Shown: positions 7,994 through 18,044 of the stretch, piece by piece
Layout of the letters: every line of letters begins with the position of its first letter
Position numbering within the stretch: position 1 is the first letter of the stretch
From: Butyrivibrio sp. INlla16
Lineage (GTDB): Bacteria > Bacillota > Clostridia > Lachnospirales > Lachnospiraceae
Direction: 5' to 3'
DNA: 64,000 bases
Assembly: GCF_900104155.1 (NCBI RefSeq)
Contig: NZ_FMYB01000001.1
Coordinates: 62,001 to 126,000, forward strand
The notes under the pieces: generated by a model
What the model was told of the DNA's origin: nothing
Seen by the model: only the letters and a program-made list of their open reading frames with translations
The model's database searches: none
Position numbers and translations under genes: made by a program

Positions 7994-9673
7994 TCAATGG
8001 CTTAAGATTTTATTTTTTTCATATACCGTAACGCGGTTCTTTCCGTTTTCCTTTGAAAAATACAGGCTATCGTCCGCATTTTTTAGGACATCATCCTTAC
8101 CGCTTCCGGTGGCAACCCCGATACTTAAAGTTATCTTCTGGTCCTCCGCGAACATCCAGGTCTGCTGCTCCATATAAAGCCTGAGTCTGTTCGCAACTGC
8201 CTCAGCATAAGGCACAGCTTTTTTATCAACGAGCAATACGAATTCCTCGCCGCCGTAACGATAGCAGTGAACATCTGCTGTGATTTCCCTTTGCATCAGC
8301 TGTCCCATTCTTCCCAGCACTATATCGCCATTGATATGACCATAGCTATCGTTGATCTGCTTAAAGTCATCTATATCAACCATTATTATGCTGAATATCT
8401 GGTTTCTTCGTTTTGCCCTGTTGTAGTCGTGATTAAAGGTCTTTCTGTTAAAGAGCCTTGTAAGACCATCTATCCTACTGTTTAGAAGCAATATTATAAA
8501 TATCAGTATTATAATGCCAACAACAATCATTGAACCGATGATTATCTGCAATTTCTCGACATACTGTTTCCTGTACTGCTCATCTCTTGTCATCTCAGCC
8601 TTTGAATCAGAGACCATGTTATCAATGACATTTGAATACGATATATTCTGATTATCAAACAAATCCGTATACAATCTGTTCAATATGCCATACAGTTTAA
8701 ACCGAACCTCGTCACTGGTCGGCGGATAATCGGTCTGAAGCCTTAAAATAGTGCTAAGCTCTGCTTTCTGATAGCCATTTTCCTCGCAAAGCTCTATAAA
8801 TTGATCAAGGTGTTCACCAACCTCAACTTCTCTTTGTTCAAGCTCCTCCTTACTGAGTTTGTCTGAGTCCTTTAAGGTCTCGGCGGCAGACAGATAGCAC
8901 TTAATCTGGTAGTAGGGAACTATCAGATCCCGAAGCATTATCTGACGGTAAACATCCATCATGAACATATCGTGTCCGTCCCACTTATCCAGTTTTTCCT
9001 GACACTCTTCATATCTTCCTGTATCCACATAAACTCTGGCAAGCCAGGTATCATTGATTGCCATATAGCTCTCTTCATATATGTTTGTATGCGACTGCGC
9101 AACTATATCCTGAGATTCCTCAAGATATTTCTCCGCAGCCTTATAATCTTCATCAAAAATAGCCATGATGCCAAGCATTCGGTATGCATAGCTCTTAATC
9201 TGAACATCTTCGATATCATCGAATTCTTCGACCTTTTGTGCCTCAGTGATCATTTTTCTCGCCGAGTCCTCTGTATAATTGTTCAGGAAAAAGTTAGCAA
9301 GATCGAGGTAAATGTTGACAGTATAGTCTTTGTCCTCACTCCGTTCAAGATAATACAGGGCATAACCCAGGTATCTGTAGTAGCTCATGGTTTCGCCCTT
9401 TTGCATATATATAAGGCTGGCCTTCTCATAGAGTCTTCCGAGATCCTCATTTGTAAAGTGTCTTGTCTCTATCATCTCATTTATCTTTGCCAGGTCATCA
9501 TCAATGGTATCCCAGCTGAAAACGAGATCCTGATTGATATATTCTCTTAGCTTTTCATGATTATTCTTTTTTTCAAGGCTTACCTGGGCATAGTAAAGAA
9601 ACTGCATCACAAAGAGCGCAGCTATAAAAAGAAATGCCGATATAATCAATTTTCTGGCAAGCGTTTTATCCAT
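7994..9673 (-). CDS. Diguanylate cyclase with extracytoplasmic TPR-like sensor region
   Basis: A 559-residue protein. A membrane segment at residues ~8-27 is followed by about 340 residues of helix pairs of the TPR type (for example YYRYLGYALYYLERS, AAEKYLEESQDIV), a second membrane segment at ~378-397 (IIIGSMIVVGIIILIFIILLL) and a C-terminal GGDEF domain. The active site reads YGGEEFVLLV, an accepted GGEEF variant, with DIDDFKQINDSYGHINGD upstream, so it should make cyclic di-GMP. The helical region is predicted outside the membrane and may detect a ligand or partner. An AGGAAAACT ribosome site precedes the ATG at 9673. It appears to be a single-gene unit ended by the hairpin at 7947. Confidence 0.88.
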   Translation of the reverse strand: MDKTLARKLIISAFLFIAALFVMQFLYYAQVSLEKKNNHEKLREYINQDLVFSWDTIDDDLAKINEMIETRHFTNEDLGRLYEKASLIYMQKGETMSYYRYLGYALYYLERSEDKDYTVNIYLDLANFFLNNYTEDSARKMITEAQKVEEFDDIEDVQIKSYAYRMLGIMAIFDEDYKAAEKYLEESQDIVAQSHTNIYEESYMAINDTWLARVYVDTGRYEECQEKLDKWDGHDMFMMDVYRQIMLRDLIVPYYQIKCYLSAAETLKDSDKLSKEELEQREVEVGEHLDQFIELCEENGYQKAELSTILRLQTDYPPTSDEVRFKLYGILNRLYTDLFDNQNISYSNVIDNMVSDSKAEMTRDEQYRKQYVEKLQIIIGSMIVVGIIILIFIILLLNSRIDGLTRLFNRKTFNHDYNRAKRRNQIFSIIMVDIDDFKQINDSYGHINGDIVLGRMGQLMQREITADVHCYRYGGEEFVLLVDKKAVPYAEAVANRLRLYMEQQTWMFAEDQKITLSIGVATGSGKDDVLKNADDSLYFSKENGKNRVTVYEKNKILSH

Positions 9674-9814
9674 AGTTTTCCTGTTATTCCGATATCATAC
9701 GGTACCTGGCAAACAGTCAAAAAACACAATTCCATCATTAATTATAATCGGCATTTATAAAATTTTCGTTTCTTAAGTATAGTATTTTTAGAAATTAACT
9801 CCGGCGGTAACTAA

Positions 9815-11179
9815 TCAAGGTAAGAGGCCTTGGATAAGGATTATGGCTATGAGGATAGGGAGGATGAATTTAAAATAATACTTGAGGATGTGAGGCATTT
9901 TCATGCCGACACCGGTGTTTGTTTCCTCAATATATTTGTCAAAGCCCCATCCGAACTTTGTTGTACAGAACAAGAGGAATATAAGTGATCCCAGAGGAAG
10001 CAGGATGTTACTTACAATAAAGTCCTCGGAATCAAGGACATCCCTTGCTCCAATGATGTGGAGATCACTCCAGACATTATATCCAAGTACGCAGGGAATG
10101 CTGGCAACAATGATAAATATGCAGTTTACTAAAATTGATTTTCCTCTGCTCCATCCAAGGTTATCCGTAAGGAATGCCACGAGATTTTCAAATACAGCAG
10201 TAACTGTCGAGAAGCTTGCAAAAGTCATAAATATAAAGAACAATGTTCCCCATAATCTTCCAAGATTCATATTCAAGAATACTTTGGGCAAAGTTATGAA
10301 AATAAGCGCAGGCCCCTGACCGGGTTCAACGTTATAGCTAAAACATGCAGGGAAAATGATAAGGCCCGAGATGATCGCTACAAAGGTATCAAGCGCGCAT
10401 ATTCTCACTGCTTCTCCGGTAAGAGAATTCTCTTTTGACATATAACTACCAAATATTTCAAGGGCACCGATACCAAGGCTCAGTGTAAAGAAGGCCTGGT
10501 TCATCGCTGCACTTATAACCTTGCCGATTCCAACCTCCATGGCTCTCTTCCAGCTGGGAAGGAGATAAAAGCTAACACCCTTTGCCGCACCCTCCAGTGT
10601 CAACGAATGAAGTGCCAGAACTATAATCAGAGCAAGCAAACCAATCATCATGACCTTGTTGACGCGTTCAAGTCCATTTTCAACGCCGAGGCTTAAAACC
10701 AGGAATCCGAACACAACGGTTATCACCATAAAGATTCCCATCTCCTTTGGATTAGCCAGCATATTTCCAAAGACCTCTTCTACTCCTTCGGTAGCTACAT
10801 TCGCAAATTGTCCCGACGCAAACTTGTAGAAGTAGTCAACCATCCAGCCTGAAACCGTGGTGTAGTACATCATGAGAAGATAACATCCGATAATACACAT
10901 CCATCCGTGTATATGCCACTTCTGTCCCGGCTTCTCCAGCTTCTGATAGCCGCGCACCACAGTCTGCCCACTGGCACGACCGATGGCAAACTCCATTGTC
11001 ATTACGGGAATTCCCATGAGAATAAGAAAGAGCAAATAAAAAAGCACAAATACCGCGCCGCCGTTAGCTCCCGTCACATACGGAAACTTCCATACATTAC
11101 CGATACCGATTGCGCAGCCTGCACTTACCAGAATAAATCCAAGTCTTGAGCCGAAGCTTCCCCTCTGTTCTTCGTACAT
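9815..11179 (-). CDS. Sodium-dependent transporter, neurotransmitter:sodium symporter (SNF) family
   Basis: A 454-residue membrane protein with 11-12 helices. It begins with the family signature SRLGFILVSAGCAIGIGNVWKFPYVTGANGG, whose unwound first helix contains the Na+ and substrate sites, followed by GIPVMTMEFAIGRAS. Bacterial members (LeuT, MhsT, TnaT types) import amino acids with Na+. The substrate here is not determined by sequence. The ATG at 11179 follows AGGGAGTTAAAA. The AraC regulator gene starts 157 bases away on the opposite strand and may control it from the shared region. Confidence 0.88.
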   Translation of the reverse strand: MYEEQRGSFGSRLGFILVSAGCAIGIGNVWKFPYVTGANGGAVFVLFYLLFLILMGIPVMTMEFAIGRASGQTVVRGYQKLEKPGQKWHIHGWMCIIGCYLLMMYYTTVSGWMVDYFYKFASGQFANVATEGVEEVFGNMLANPKEMGIFMVITVVFGFLVLSLGVENGLERVNKVMMIGLLALIIVLALHSLTLEGAAKGVSFYLLPSWKRAMEVGIGKVISAAMNQAFFTLSLGIGALEIFGSYMSKENSLTGEAVRICALDTFVAIISGLIIFPACFSYNVEPGQGPALIFITLPKVFLNMNLGRLWGTLFFIFMTFASFSTVTAVFENLVAFLTDNLGWSRGKSILVNCIFIIVASIPCVLGYNVWSDLHIIGARDVLDSEDFIVSNILLPLGSLIFLLFCTTKFGWGFDKYIEETNTGVGMKMPHILKYYFKFILPILIAIILIQGLLP

Positions 11180-11336
11180 TTTTAACTCCCTTCAAACTTT
11201 CATACACAAAGTCTAAATATAATTTTATCACATTTACACTTAGGATTAATAAAAAGATTATTGGAAACATCAGCAATTTTGTTCTATTATAGTTGCATAA
11301 ACAACTTAATTTTTAAGTAACTACGGAGTTATTACT

Positions 11337-12080
11337 ATGTTATTATCCAAGGATTGGGAAGAGAATGAACTGAATCTTTCAGAGAGCGAGATGATACACC
11401 GCCAGCAGAACGATGAGTACATGTTCTATCAGAGTGTTGCCAGCGGGGATGTGGATGCCATCCAGGAAAACATCGACAACCACAGATTCCTCGATGCCAA
11501 CGGAACCGGTACCCTCTCAAGGGATCCTCTCCAGAATCTCAAATATCATTTTGTTGTGACGGTAGCACTCATCACCAGAATATGCACCGAAAAGGGCATG
11601 GAGATGGAGCGCGCCTTCAGACTCAGCGATTTTTATATACAAAAGCTCGATGACATAAAGACTATCAATGAAATATCGGATCTTCATTCCAAGATGGTAA
11701 TGGACTACACCGTCAGGATGAAGGATTTAAAGCACAACGCAAATCTTTCTAAGACAACAAACGAATGCCTGAATTACATCTATACAAATGTAAACGACCG
11801 CATCACTATTGATGATCTTGCTGAACATATGAAGACTTCAACAAGTCATATCTCAAGATTATTCAAGGAAGAACTGGGGATATCCCCAAGTGATTATATA
11901 AGGAATGTCAAATTGGACAAAGCAAAGAACCTGCTCAGATTCAGCGATTATTCAATAATTGATATTTCCAATTATCTCTCCTTCTCTTCACAGAGTCATT
12001 TCAGTAAGCTCTTTTTCGAAGAGACCGGAATGACACCTAAGAAGTATCGCGAAACATATTATGGAACTACATGGAAATAA
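11337..12080 (+). CDS. AraC-family transcriptional regulator
   Basis: A 247-residue protein. The first ~145 residues are helical and lack a cupin-type sensor. The last ~100 carry the two helix-turn-helix motifs of AraC proteins: ITIDDLAEHMKTSTSHISRLFKEELG, then SIIDISNYLSFSSQSHFSKLFFEETGMTPKKYRE. It probably binds DNA in the divergent gap shared with the SNF transporter gene and may regulate it; this is inferred from position. The ATG at 11337 has CGGAG about nine bases upstream. A strong terminator follows the stop. Confidence 0.85.
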   Translation: MLLSKDWEENELNLSESEMIHRQQNDEYMFYQSVASGDVDAIQENIDNHRFLDANGTGTLSRDPLQNLKYHFVVTVALITRICTEKGMEMERAFRLSDFYIQKLDDIKTINEISDLHSKMVMDYTVRMKDLKHNANLSKTTNECLNYIYTNVNDRITIDDLAEHMKTSTSHISRLFKEELGISPSDYIRNVKLDKAKNLLRFSDYSIIDISNYLSFSSQSHFSKLFFEETGMTPKKYRETYYGTTWK

Positions 12081-12086
12081 AAAGGG

Positions 12087-12117
12087 ATCCCGCACAATCA
12101 CTTGAATTGTGCGGGAT
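12087..12117 (+). terminator. Rho-independent terminator after the AraC gene
   Basis: Perfect stem ATCCCGCACAAT (12087-12098) with ATTGTGCGGGAT (12106-12117), followed by TTTGGT. It starts seven bases after the AraC stop codon. Confidence 0.85.
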
Positions 12118-12154
12118 TTTGGTATGATAAAAAAATATAGGGAGAACTATCAAA

Positions 12155-12174
12155 CCGGGCGGCATGCCGCCCGG
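12155..12174 (-). terminator. 20-bp perfect palindrome after the GH16 gene
   Basis: CCGGGCGGCATGCCGCCCGG is a perfect GC-rich palindrome 16 bases downstream of the glucanase stop codon. On the minus strand it is followed by TTTGATAG, so the T-run is weak; it may be a terminator or an mRNA 3'-end protector. Confidence 0.55.
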
Positions 12175-12189
12175 AACGACAAGCATAAA

Positions 12190-15100
12190 TTATTTGCGGA
12201 CGAAGGTTACACCTGTAAGTCCGGCTTCCTCGAAGAGCTTAGCTATTCTAACAAAGTTCTCATCATTAGATGCATAGATTACAACTATGAAGTCCTCATC
12301 ATGTTTGCAATTTTTGAAGGCTGATTTGTCAATCTTAGTAAGATTATCACCCTTTACAGTGATCTTCTTAAGGTTTTCGCAGCCGTTAAACGCGTTCTTA
12401 CCGATCGTGGTAACATTCTTTCCAATAGTTACATTCTTAACCTTTTTGTTACCCTTGAATGCGTTCTTTGCTATCTTTGTTACCTTAACCTTGGCTCCAT
12501 CAATTACAACGGTTGAAGGAACTGTGAAAATCTTCTTCTTTGAACCAGTGTTAGGCTTGAAGCTTGCTTCGCCCTTACCTGTTACCTTGTAAACCTTGTT
12601 CTTTGAAGCCTTTACTTCGCCTTTCTCAGCCTTTCCATTATTGTTAGATTTAGACTGAACCTTTGCTGGCTCATTTTTCTTGGTTTCAACCGTAGGTGCA
12701 GGCTGCTGTGCTGCTTCCTCGCTTTTGTTTTCGGAAGGAGCAACTTCTGAAGCTTTCTCCTGTGCAGGTACTGCCTCTGAAGTCTTCTCCTCTGTAGGAG
12801 CTACTTCTGAAGTTTTCTCCTCTGAAGGAGTTTCTGCAGGCTCTTCTGCAGGTGTCTCTGAAGGTGCCGGAGCAGGTGCTTCATTACCGTTTAACTTATC
12901 AAACTCTTCCTTTGTGATCTCTACAAGTGAGATATCATCGATGTAAACATCGTGCTGATCTGTTATCTGTACTCCGTCAACAGATCCCATTGTGATGTTA
13001 AATCTTGCAGCATCATCCTTAGGCATCTGGAATGCGCTTGTAAATTCTTTCCAATCACCGTTAACTGTCTCTACAAAAGCACCGTCATAGGTTGACCAGT
13101 CATTATCGGTCTCTCCGTTATGACCTACGGAATACTTAATCTTACGCTCTATGCTTGACTTTGCTCTGAAAGCAACCTTATAGTACTTATCCTTCTGAAG
13201 CTTGATATCATCCTGGTTGAGCTGGATGTACCAGTCATTTCCGGCATCTCCTGTATTATCAATCTTCATCGCGAAGGTATTGGAGTTGCCATTCATGCTG
13301 TCAATTACGCTGCTTGCTTTTGCTGCTTCATTGACATAAACCTTAAAGGCTGTCATTCCTGCATTGAATGAACCATTCTTAAGAAGAGACTTTTCAGCTA
13401 AAAATACATCGTCAAGGAAGTATGTTCCGGGCTTTGTAAATGTGAACTCTACTCCGGTTTCTTCTCTTGTAAGATCGTTGTCAACAACGAGTACATTACT
13501 GAAATTCTTCTTCTCATTTGTAAGCTCAGGTGTAAAGGTCTTGCCTGCGACTGTAGCTGTAAGACCGTCCTTTTCACCATCAGTTGTGTATGCGCTGAAG
13601 CTGAAATCGTACTCGCCTGATACCAAAGGAGCAAGATCAGACTGTGCGATTGTCACAGGGTTAGTCTCTGAAGTTCCTTCGGGAACCTCAACCTTAACCA
13701 TAAGCTCTCTCTTGTTCTTTGTATTTGTTACGGATACGTTATCCTTATCCTCTTCCTCAACTTCCCAGTAACCTAGCCTCTTATCACCCTGGTCAAATGA
13801 TCCGTTGTATACATAGTTTCCGTCGGGACGGATTGTCTTTTCATTAGTCTCCTGAATCTCTTCTCCGGACTTATGAACAAGTTTAACATTTGAAATTGTC
13901 ACAGGTGCTGTTGAACCAAGCGCTCCAAGGTTGAACTCAAGTGAACCGTTGGGATCAGTTTTATCATTGATAGTGAAATCAAGAGTATAATTCTTGTTCT
14001 CCGGAGTAATATTAACTGTTGTATCAGCAAGATATCTGCTCCAGTTGCGATCGGGAGCGGAGACATCTACTACTATACTTCTGTTCTCTGTAGAGTATGC
14101 ATCGAATGAAAGCTCATACTCCCAGCCCTTGTACATAGGAATACCTGCCTGCTTAAGCTGTACGCTGTAGCTCAGTTCGCCTACTGTAGAAGGAGTAATT
14201 GTAACTGCGCCATCAGCTGTTTCTGCTGTTGATCCCTCTGCATCATCCTGTAGGTGAATCACCCAGTTCTTGCTGGAATTATTATCCTTATCTTCGTCTA
14301 CAGGAGCTGAAAAATCTGCGTTTAATAAATAGTTGCCATCTACGGGCTCTCTGTACTGTACAGGCTCTTTCTCAGGACGTGTTGCAACTTCTTCGCCCTG
14401 GGAGTAAGAAGCCTCATCCTTCTGATATACTCTCACATAATCAACAACGAACTCTTCACCGTCAATATCGTGATAATCATCGGGATAGCCAACCCAGCTT
14501 CCGCCTACCGCAAGATTCAGAATGATGTAGAAGTTCTGATCAAAAGGAGCGGGATATGTAATCTGGTTGTCATCATCGGTACCTGTGTGCCAGTCATTTG
14601 TCTGATAAACCTGCTCTCCGTCAACATACCAGGTGATTAGACCGGGTTCCCAGTCAACTCTGAAATCATGGAAATCATTGGAGAATCCATTCTCGTCAAT
14701 AACCTTTGTCCCCTGATTCTCTTTATGTGTATCCTGGCTGTAACCGTAGTGGATGGTATGGTAAGACTTGCTTGTATTCTGTCCCATAACCTCCATGATG
14801 TCGATCTCTCCGCACTTAGGCCACTGTCCATAGAGCCCTTCGTCTGTAGCCATAAGCCAGAATGCAGGAAGAAGTCCTTTTGATGCAGGAACCTTAGCTC
14901 TTGCTTCGAAACGTCCATAGGTAAAATCGTGAAGGTTCTGTGTTGTGATTCTTCCCGAAGTGATCTCACCCTTTACAGTCTTAGCAGATCCGCTTGCCTC
15001 AGAAAGCTCTCCGATTCCGTTAACAGTCAAACCGGTACCGCCAAACCAACCCCAGTTTGAATAATCCATAGCATTAACCTGAACAGTTCTGTTATTGTCT

Positions 15101-15903
15101 GCTACGGCGCTCATCTCGAAATGATACTTGTGACCCGGTATAAGCTCAAAGTCCTTCTGCTGGAACTGAACATGCCAGTTTTCAGAACCGCACTCATCAA
15201 TTTTAATCTTAAGCACTCCGTCTGTTACGCTGTACTCACCCTTAGCAGGATCTGTAATTCCAAGTTCCCAACCGTCAGGTCTTTCCCCGTCTGATGAGTC
15301 AAGGTCTGAGTTTTTCAAAACTTCAACACCCTCGCCTCCATCGGTAATATCCTTAAGTGAAACACTGTCAATCAAAACCGTTGCAGCTGCTTCACCGAAT
15401 TCGCCATCTACTTTTCCGAAATTAAGCTGGAGAGTTGTTGTAGATGATTCTCCGCCCATATCGAAATCAAAACCATATGTGCTAAATTCAACTGAGTCGT
15501 AGTTAGCTTCGCCCTGGTCCTCGCTCTCACCTTCGGCATCCTCGACCTCTGTCTCCTCATATTTGGAAATAATATGAAGCATGCCATCATGCACTTCGAT
15601 ATTGCCCTCATCAATTGCGGTATATCTCTGCTTCTCTTTATTAACCCAGCCGGGTTCATGCTGCTCAACATTCCAGTCGTTGGTGTTCAAGGTTTCACCG
15701 TCGAATTCATCCTCCCATACAAGAGAATACTGGCCATCGTCGCTCTTGTCCGCACCTTCTCCTTCTGCGGGCTCTGCTGCAGCCTCTGCTACGCTTCCCT
15801 CCGGAGCCTCTTCCTCAGCTCTTACTGAAAGCGGAGCACTTGTAACCGTTAAGGCCATTGCCATTGTCATCGCAAACAACCTTCCCAATTGCTTGTTTTT
15901 CAT
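12190..15903 (-). CDS. Secreted GH16 beta-glucanase with four CBM4/9-like modules and C-terminal BspA-type leucine-rich region
   Basis: A 1237-residue exported protein. A signal peptide (residues 1-29) and acidic linker lead into a GH16 domain at ~58-497. The active site is GEIDIMEV with nucleophile Glu366, Asp368 and acid/base Glu371; SGRITT and TYGRFEARAKVP precede it. GH16 enzymes with this motif hydrolyse beta-1,3 or beta-1,3-1,4 glucans. Residues ~118-311 interrupt the catalytic fold and are a CBM4/9-like segment whose halves appear in swapped order. Three further CBM4/9-like modules follow at ~522-680, 692-838 and 839-996, then a Pro/Glu/Ser linker (~1005-1110) and LRR_5 repeats (IAKNAFKGNKKVKNVTIG and the like) to the end. 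No LPxTG is present. The ATG at 15903 follows GGGAGGAAAAAGGAC. Confidence 0.9.
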   Translation of the reverse strand: MKNKQLGRLFAMTMAMALTVTSAPLSVRAEEEAPEGSVAEAAAEPAEGEGADKSDDGQYSLVWEDEFDGETLNTNDWNVEQHEPGWVNKEKQRYTAIDEGNIEVHDGMLHIISKYEETEVEDAEGESEDQGEANYDSVEFSTYGFDFDMGGESSTTTLQLNFGKVDGEFGEAAATVLIDSVSLKDITDGGEGVEVLKNSDLDSSDGERPDGWELGITDPAKGEYSVTDGVLKIKIDECGSENWHVQFQQKDFELIPGHKYHFEMSAVADNNRTVQVNAMDYSNWGWFGGTGLTVNGIGELSEASGSAKTVKGEITSGRITTQNLHDFTYGRFEARAKVPASKGLLPAFWLMATDEGLYGQWPKCGEIDIMEVMGQNTSKSYHTIHYGYSQDTHKENQGTKVIDENGFSNDFHDFRVDWEPGLITWYVDGEQVYQTNDWHTGTDDDNQITYPAPFDQNFYIILNLAVGGSWVGYPDDYHDIDGEEFVVDYVRVYQKDEASYSQGEEVATRPEKEPVQYREPVDGNYLLNADFSAPVDEDKDNNSSKNWVIHLQDDAEGSTAETADGAVTITPSTVGELSYSVQLKQAGIPMYKGWEYELSFDAYSTENRSIVVDVSAPDRNWSRYLADTTVNITPENKNYTLDFTINDKTDPNGSLEFNLGALGSTAPVTISNVKLVHKSGEEIQETNEKTIRPDGNYVYNGSFDQGDKRLGYWEVEEEDKDNVSVTNTKNKRELMVKVEVPEGTSETNPVTIAQSDLAPLVSGEYDFSFSAYTTDGEKDGLTATVAGKTFTPELTNEKKNFSNVLVVDNDLTREETGVEFTFTKPGTYFLDDVFLAEKSLLKNGSFNAGMTAFKVYVNEAAKASSVIDSMNGNSNTFAMKIDNTGDAGNDWYIQLNQDDIKLQKDKYYKVAFRAKSSIERKIKYSVGHNGETDNDWSTYDGAFVETVNGDWKEFTSAFQMPKDDAARFNITMGSVDGVQITDQHDVYIDDISLVEITKEEFDKLNGNEAPAPAPSETPAEEPAETPSEEKTSEVAPTEEKTSEAVPAQEKASEVAPSENKSEEAAQQPAPTVETKKNEPAKVQSKSNNNGKAEKGEVKASKNKVYKVTGKGEASFKPNTGSKKKIFTVPSTVVIDGAKVKVTKIAKNAFKGNKKVKNVTIGKNVTTIGKNAFNGCENLKKITVKGDNLTKIDKSAFKNCKHDEDFIVVIYASNDENFVRIAKLFEEAGLTGVTFVRK

Positions 15904-15994
15904 GTCCTTTTTCCTCCCATAAATCTAATCGGTATAGCCATATTAGATAATTTTAGAAAAAGGTTATATCAAATTTATGTTTTTTTTATCATTT

Positions 15995-17878
15995 TCATCC
16001 CGCGTACTTCAATCCTTCAAACAGGTCATCCACTTCGCCTTCTTTAAATGAAGCCGGATACTCAAAGGAAGTATATGTAAATCTTACAATCCGGTCATCA
16101 TCAAGCTTGCAGTCAATGTAGGTCTCTCCATCGGTTTTATAGGGGATAACATGTGTCCCTACCGGCAGAGTAACACCGCTTTGAAGAACAGTTCCGTCTT
16201 CTCCGACGATATCAGCGCTTAGCTTAGTCTTGCTGTAAGCCTCTTCCGACTTCCAGGCAATGTGAAATTCCTTTGATACAAGCTCAGGCATTCCGTTTTT
16301 CCCTACTTTGTAAGAACCATAGCAGGTATAAGTACCGAGGCTGTTAAGCACCTGACCGAAATGCATATTATCAGGATTCGAATATAACGTATCTATGTCA
16401 AAACCACCGTAGATAGACTCCTCCAGGTAATGGAATCCCTGGTCTCCGACATAAGTCACACTTCCGTCTGTTATATCAAATACGTTAAGATAGTAGTAGT
16501 CATTTTCTATCGGAATTATGACATAAATATACTCTCTGCCCTCCGGAGTACCGACTCTGTAGGATTTCAGACCTCTATCACGTCTTATGCTAAAGCCGCC
16601 TCCGATTTTTGCACTGCTGCCGTTTTCCATAACAAGCTCAAGATCCTCCGCGGAAATCATTTCGTCGTCCATATCATCGTAATCTGTAGGATAGTAGTTG
16701 TAGTGGATGTAATGAATATCTGAGTCATTGCCTTTTTTCCAAACCGGGATATCTTCTCTTCTGCAATAGCCGGTGTTCTCCTCGGGAATGAATCTGCTTT
16801 CAACAAGTCCGGGATATTCTTCATATCCGATCACGATATCCTGCATACCGTCGGCGTAAGACGCTATTTCATAGACATTGAAAATGATATGGATACCATC
16901 ATCAGACATATACCATTTATATTTGTATTCATGAACATCCGAATTCGTGTCAAATTCCGCATAATAACGATAACTTTTAAGCCCATCCTCTGCCAATGAA
17001 AACTGTCCGTCATACTCCTCGATTTCGTGAAGCTTTGTCAAAATTATCTTGTCAAGTTCCTCTTCAGGTACGGTCACAACATCTCCGAGATCAAGCTCTT
17101 TTCCTGATTCCACATCAAAGGTCTGGCCTGAAGCACCATAAATTCCATGAACTCCGCCGGTAAACTCATAGTTAAAGCAATATATGCTAAGCACAGTATT
17201 ATCGGAACGCTTTATACTGTAATCATCCGTATTTTCAAATGGTCCGAAAAATGTGTAGCCGTTTTGTGCGCTGTCTTCGTACTGGGCCTTTGCTTCCTCC
17301 GCTGTACTGTTTGCCCAGCCGTCCGCCTTTTCAATGACATTCTGAGTCTGGTCATATAGAGTTTTATAGAGTTCCGGATATATATCCTTCCACTCCTCAT
17401 CCATCAGTACCGACTGCGTTACTCCCTCGAACAATATTCCATTGGAATAATCCTTGCTGTTTTCATTATTTTCAGGGAAGGTTACATCACCATCATATTT
17501 TATACTGTATTCTTTGGTTACAAGCTTGTAGGTAGGTCCGCCGACATTATATGCGGTGTTTACGCTCTGATCGGATGACAATTTTTCATCTGTATTGTCT
17601 TCTTTCTCACCACCTGTTTCATCTGAGAAAAATCCCGGAGCATCCTGACTACCATCATCTCCGCTTAATATATTTGTATGCTCACTGCTGCCAATACCGT
17701 CTTTAGTATCAACCTTTACCTGTTCTTCAGTCTGTGTATCTGAGTTTTCCGACTCACCACTATCCACTACTGCGTCAATCTGTTCCTGCGGATTAGCTAT
17801 GCTGCAGCCGCTAATCATTGATGCCGTAAGCACCAGGCTCATCATTGTTCCTAATGATCTCATTTTCTTATACATCAT
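15995..17878 (-). CDS. Lipoprotein with RsiV/DUF3298-like domain
   Basis: A 627-residue protein with a lipoprotein signal ending in the lipobox ISGC near residue 25, then an acidic linker. Residues ~110-360 resemble the DUF4163/DUF3298 pair found in RsiV-type proteins: YSIKYD...GVTQSVLMDEEWKDIYPELYK, the hallmark FTGGVHGIYG, and SDDGIHIIFNVYEIASYADG. RsiV is a lysozyme-sensing anti-sigma factor, but this protein lacks its cytoplasmic anti-sigma part, so that role is not implied. The second half (~360-627) is not recognised. It should be anchored outside the membrane. GGGAGG lies 12 bases before the ATG at 17878, with another ATG one codon later. Confidence 0.78.
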   Translation of the reverse strand: MMYKKMRSLGTMMSLVLTASMISGCSIANPQEQIDAVVDSGESENSDTQTEEQVKVDTKDGIGSSEHTNILSGDDGSQDAPGFFSDETGGEKEDNTDEKLSSDQSVNTAYNVGGPTYKLVTKEYSIKYDGDVTFPENNENSKDYSNGILFEGVTQSVLMDEEWKDIYPELYKTLYDQTQNVIEKADGWANSTAEEAKAQYEDSAQNGYTFFGPFENTDDYSIKRSDNTVLSIYCFNYEFTGGVHGIYGASGQTFDVESGKELDLGDVVTVPEEELDKIILTKLHEIEEYDGQFSLAEDGLKSYRYYAEFDTNSDVHEYKYKWYMSDDGIHIIFNVYEIASYADGMQDIVIGYEEYPGLVESRFIPEENTGYCRREDIPVWKKGNDSDIHYIHYNYYPTDYDDMDDEMISAEDLELVMENGSSAKIGGGFSIRRDRGLKSYRVGTPEGREYIYVIIPIENDYYYLNVFDITDGSVTYVGDQGFHYLEESIYGGFDIDTLYSNPDNMHFGQVLNSLGTYTCYGSYKVGKNGMPELVSKEFHIAWKSEEAYSKTKLSADIVGEDGTVLQSGVTLPVGTHVIPYKTDGETYIDCKLDDDRIVRFTYTSFEYPASFKEGEVDDLFEGLKYAG

Positions 17879-18044
17879 ACTTTCTTAAAACCTCCCTGAT
17901 ATGCAGTAATTGCCCTCGGTCTCTCCTTTTTTCGTAGTATACCGTTTATTGTTACCCTAAAACGGCTTCACTTATAATACAAATATCCCCTCTATAATGT
18001 TGCAAAAAACACAAGAAAATTTTTAGTTTTCTTCATATTACATC

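Noticed and set aside
15995..17878. RsiV-type anti-sigma factor
   Set aside because: The domain similarity is only to the extracellular part; the protein is a lipoprotein without a cytoplasmic anti-sigma domain, and no sigma factor gene is adjacent.
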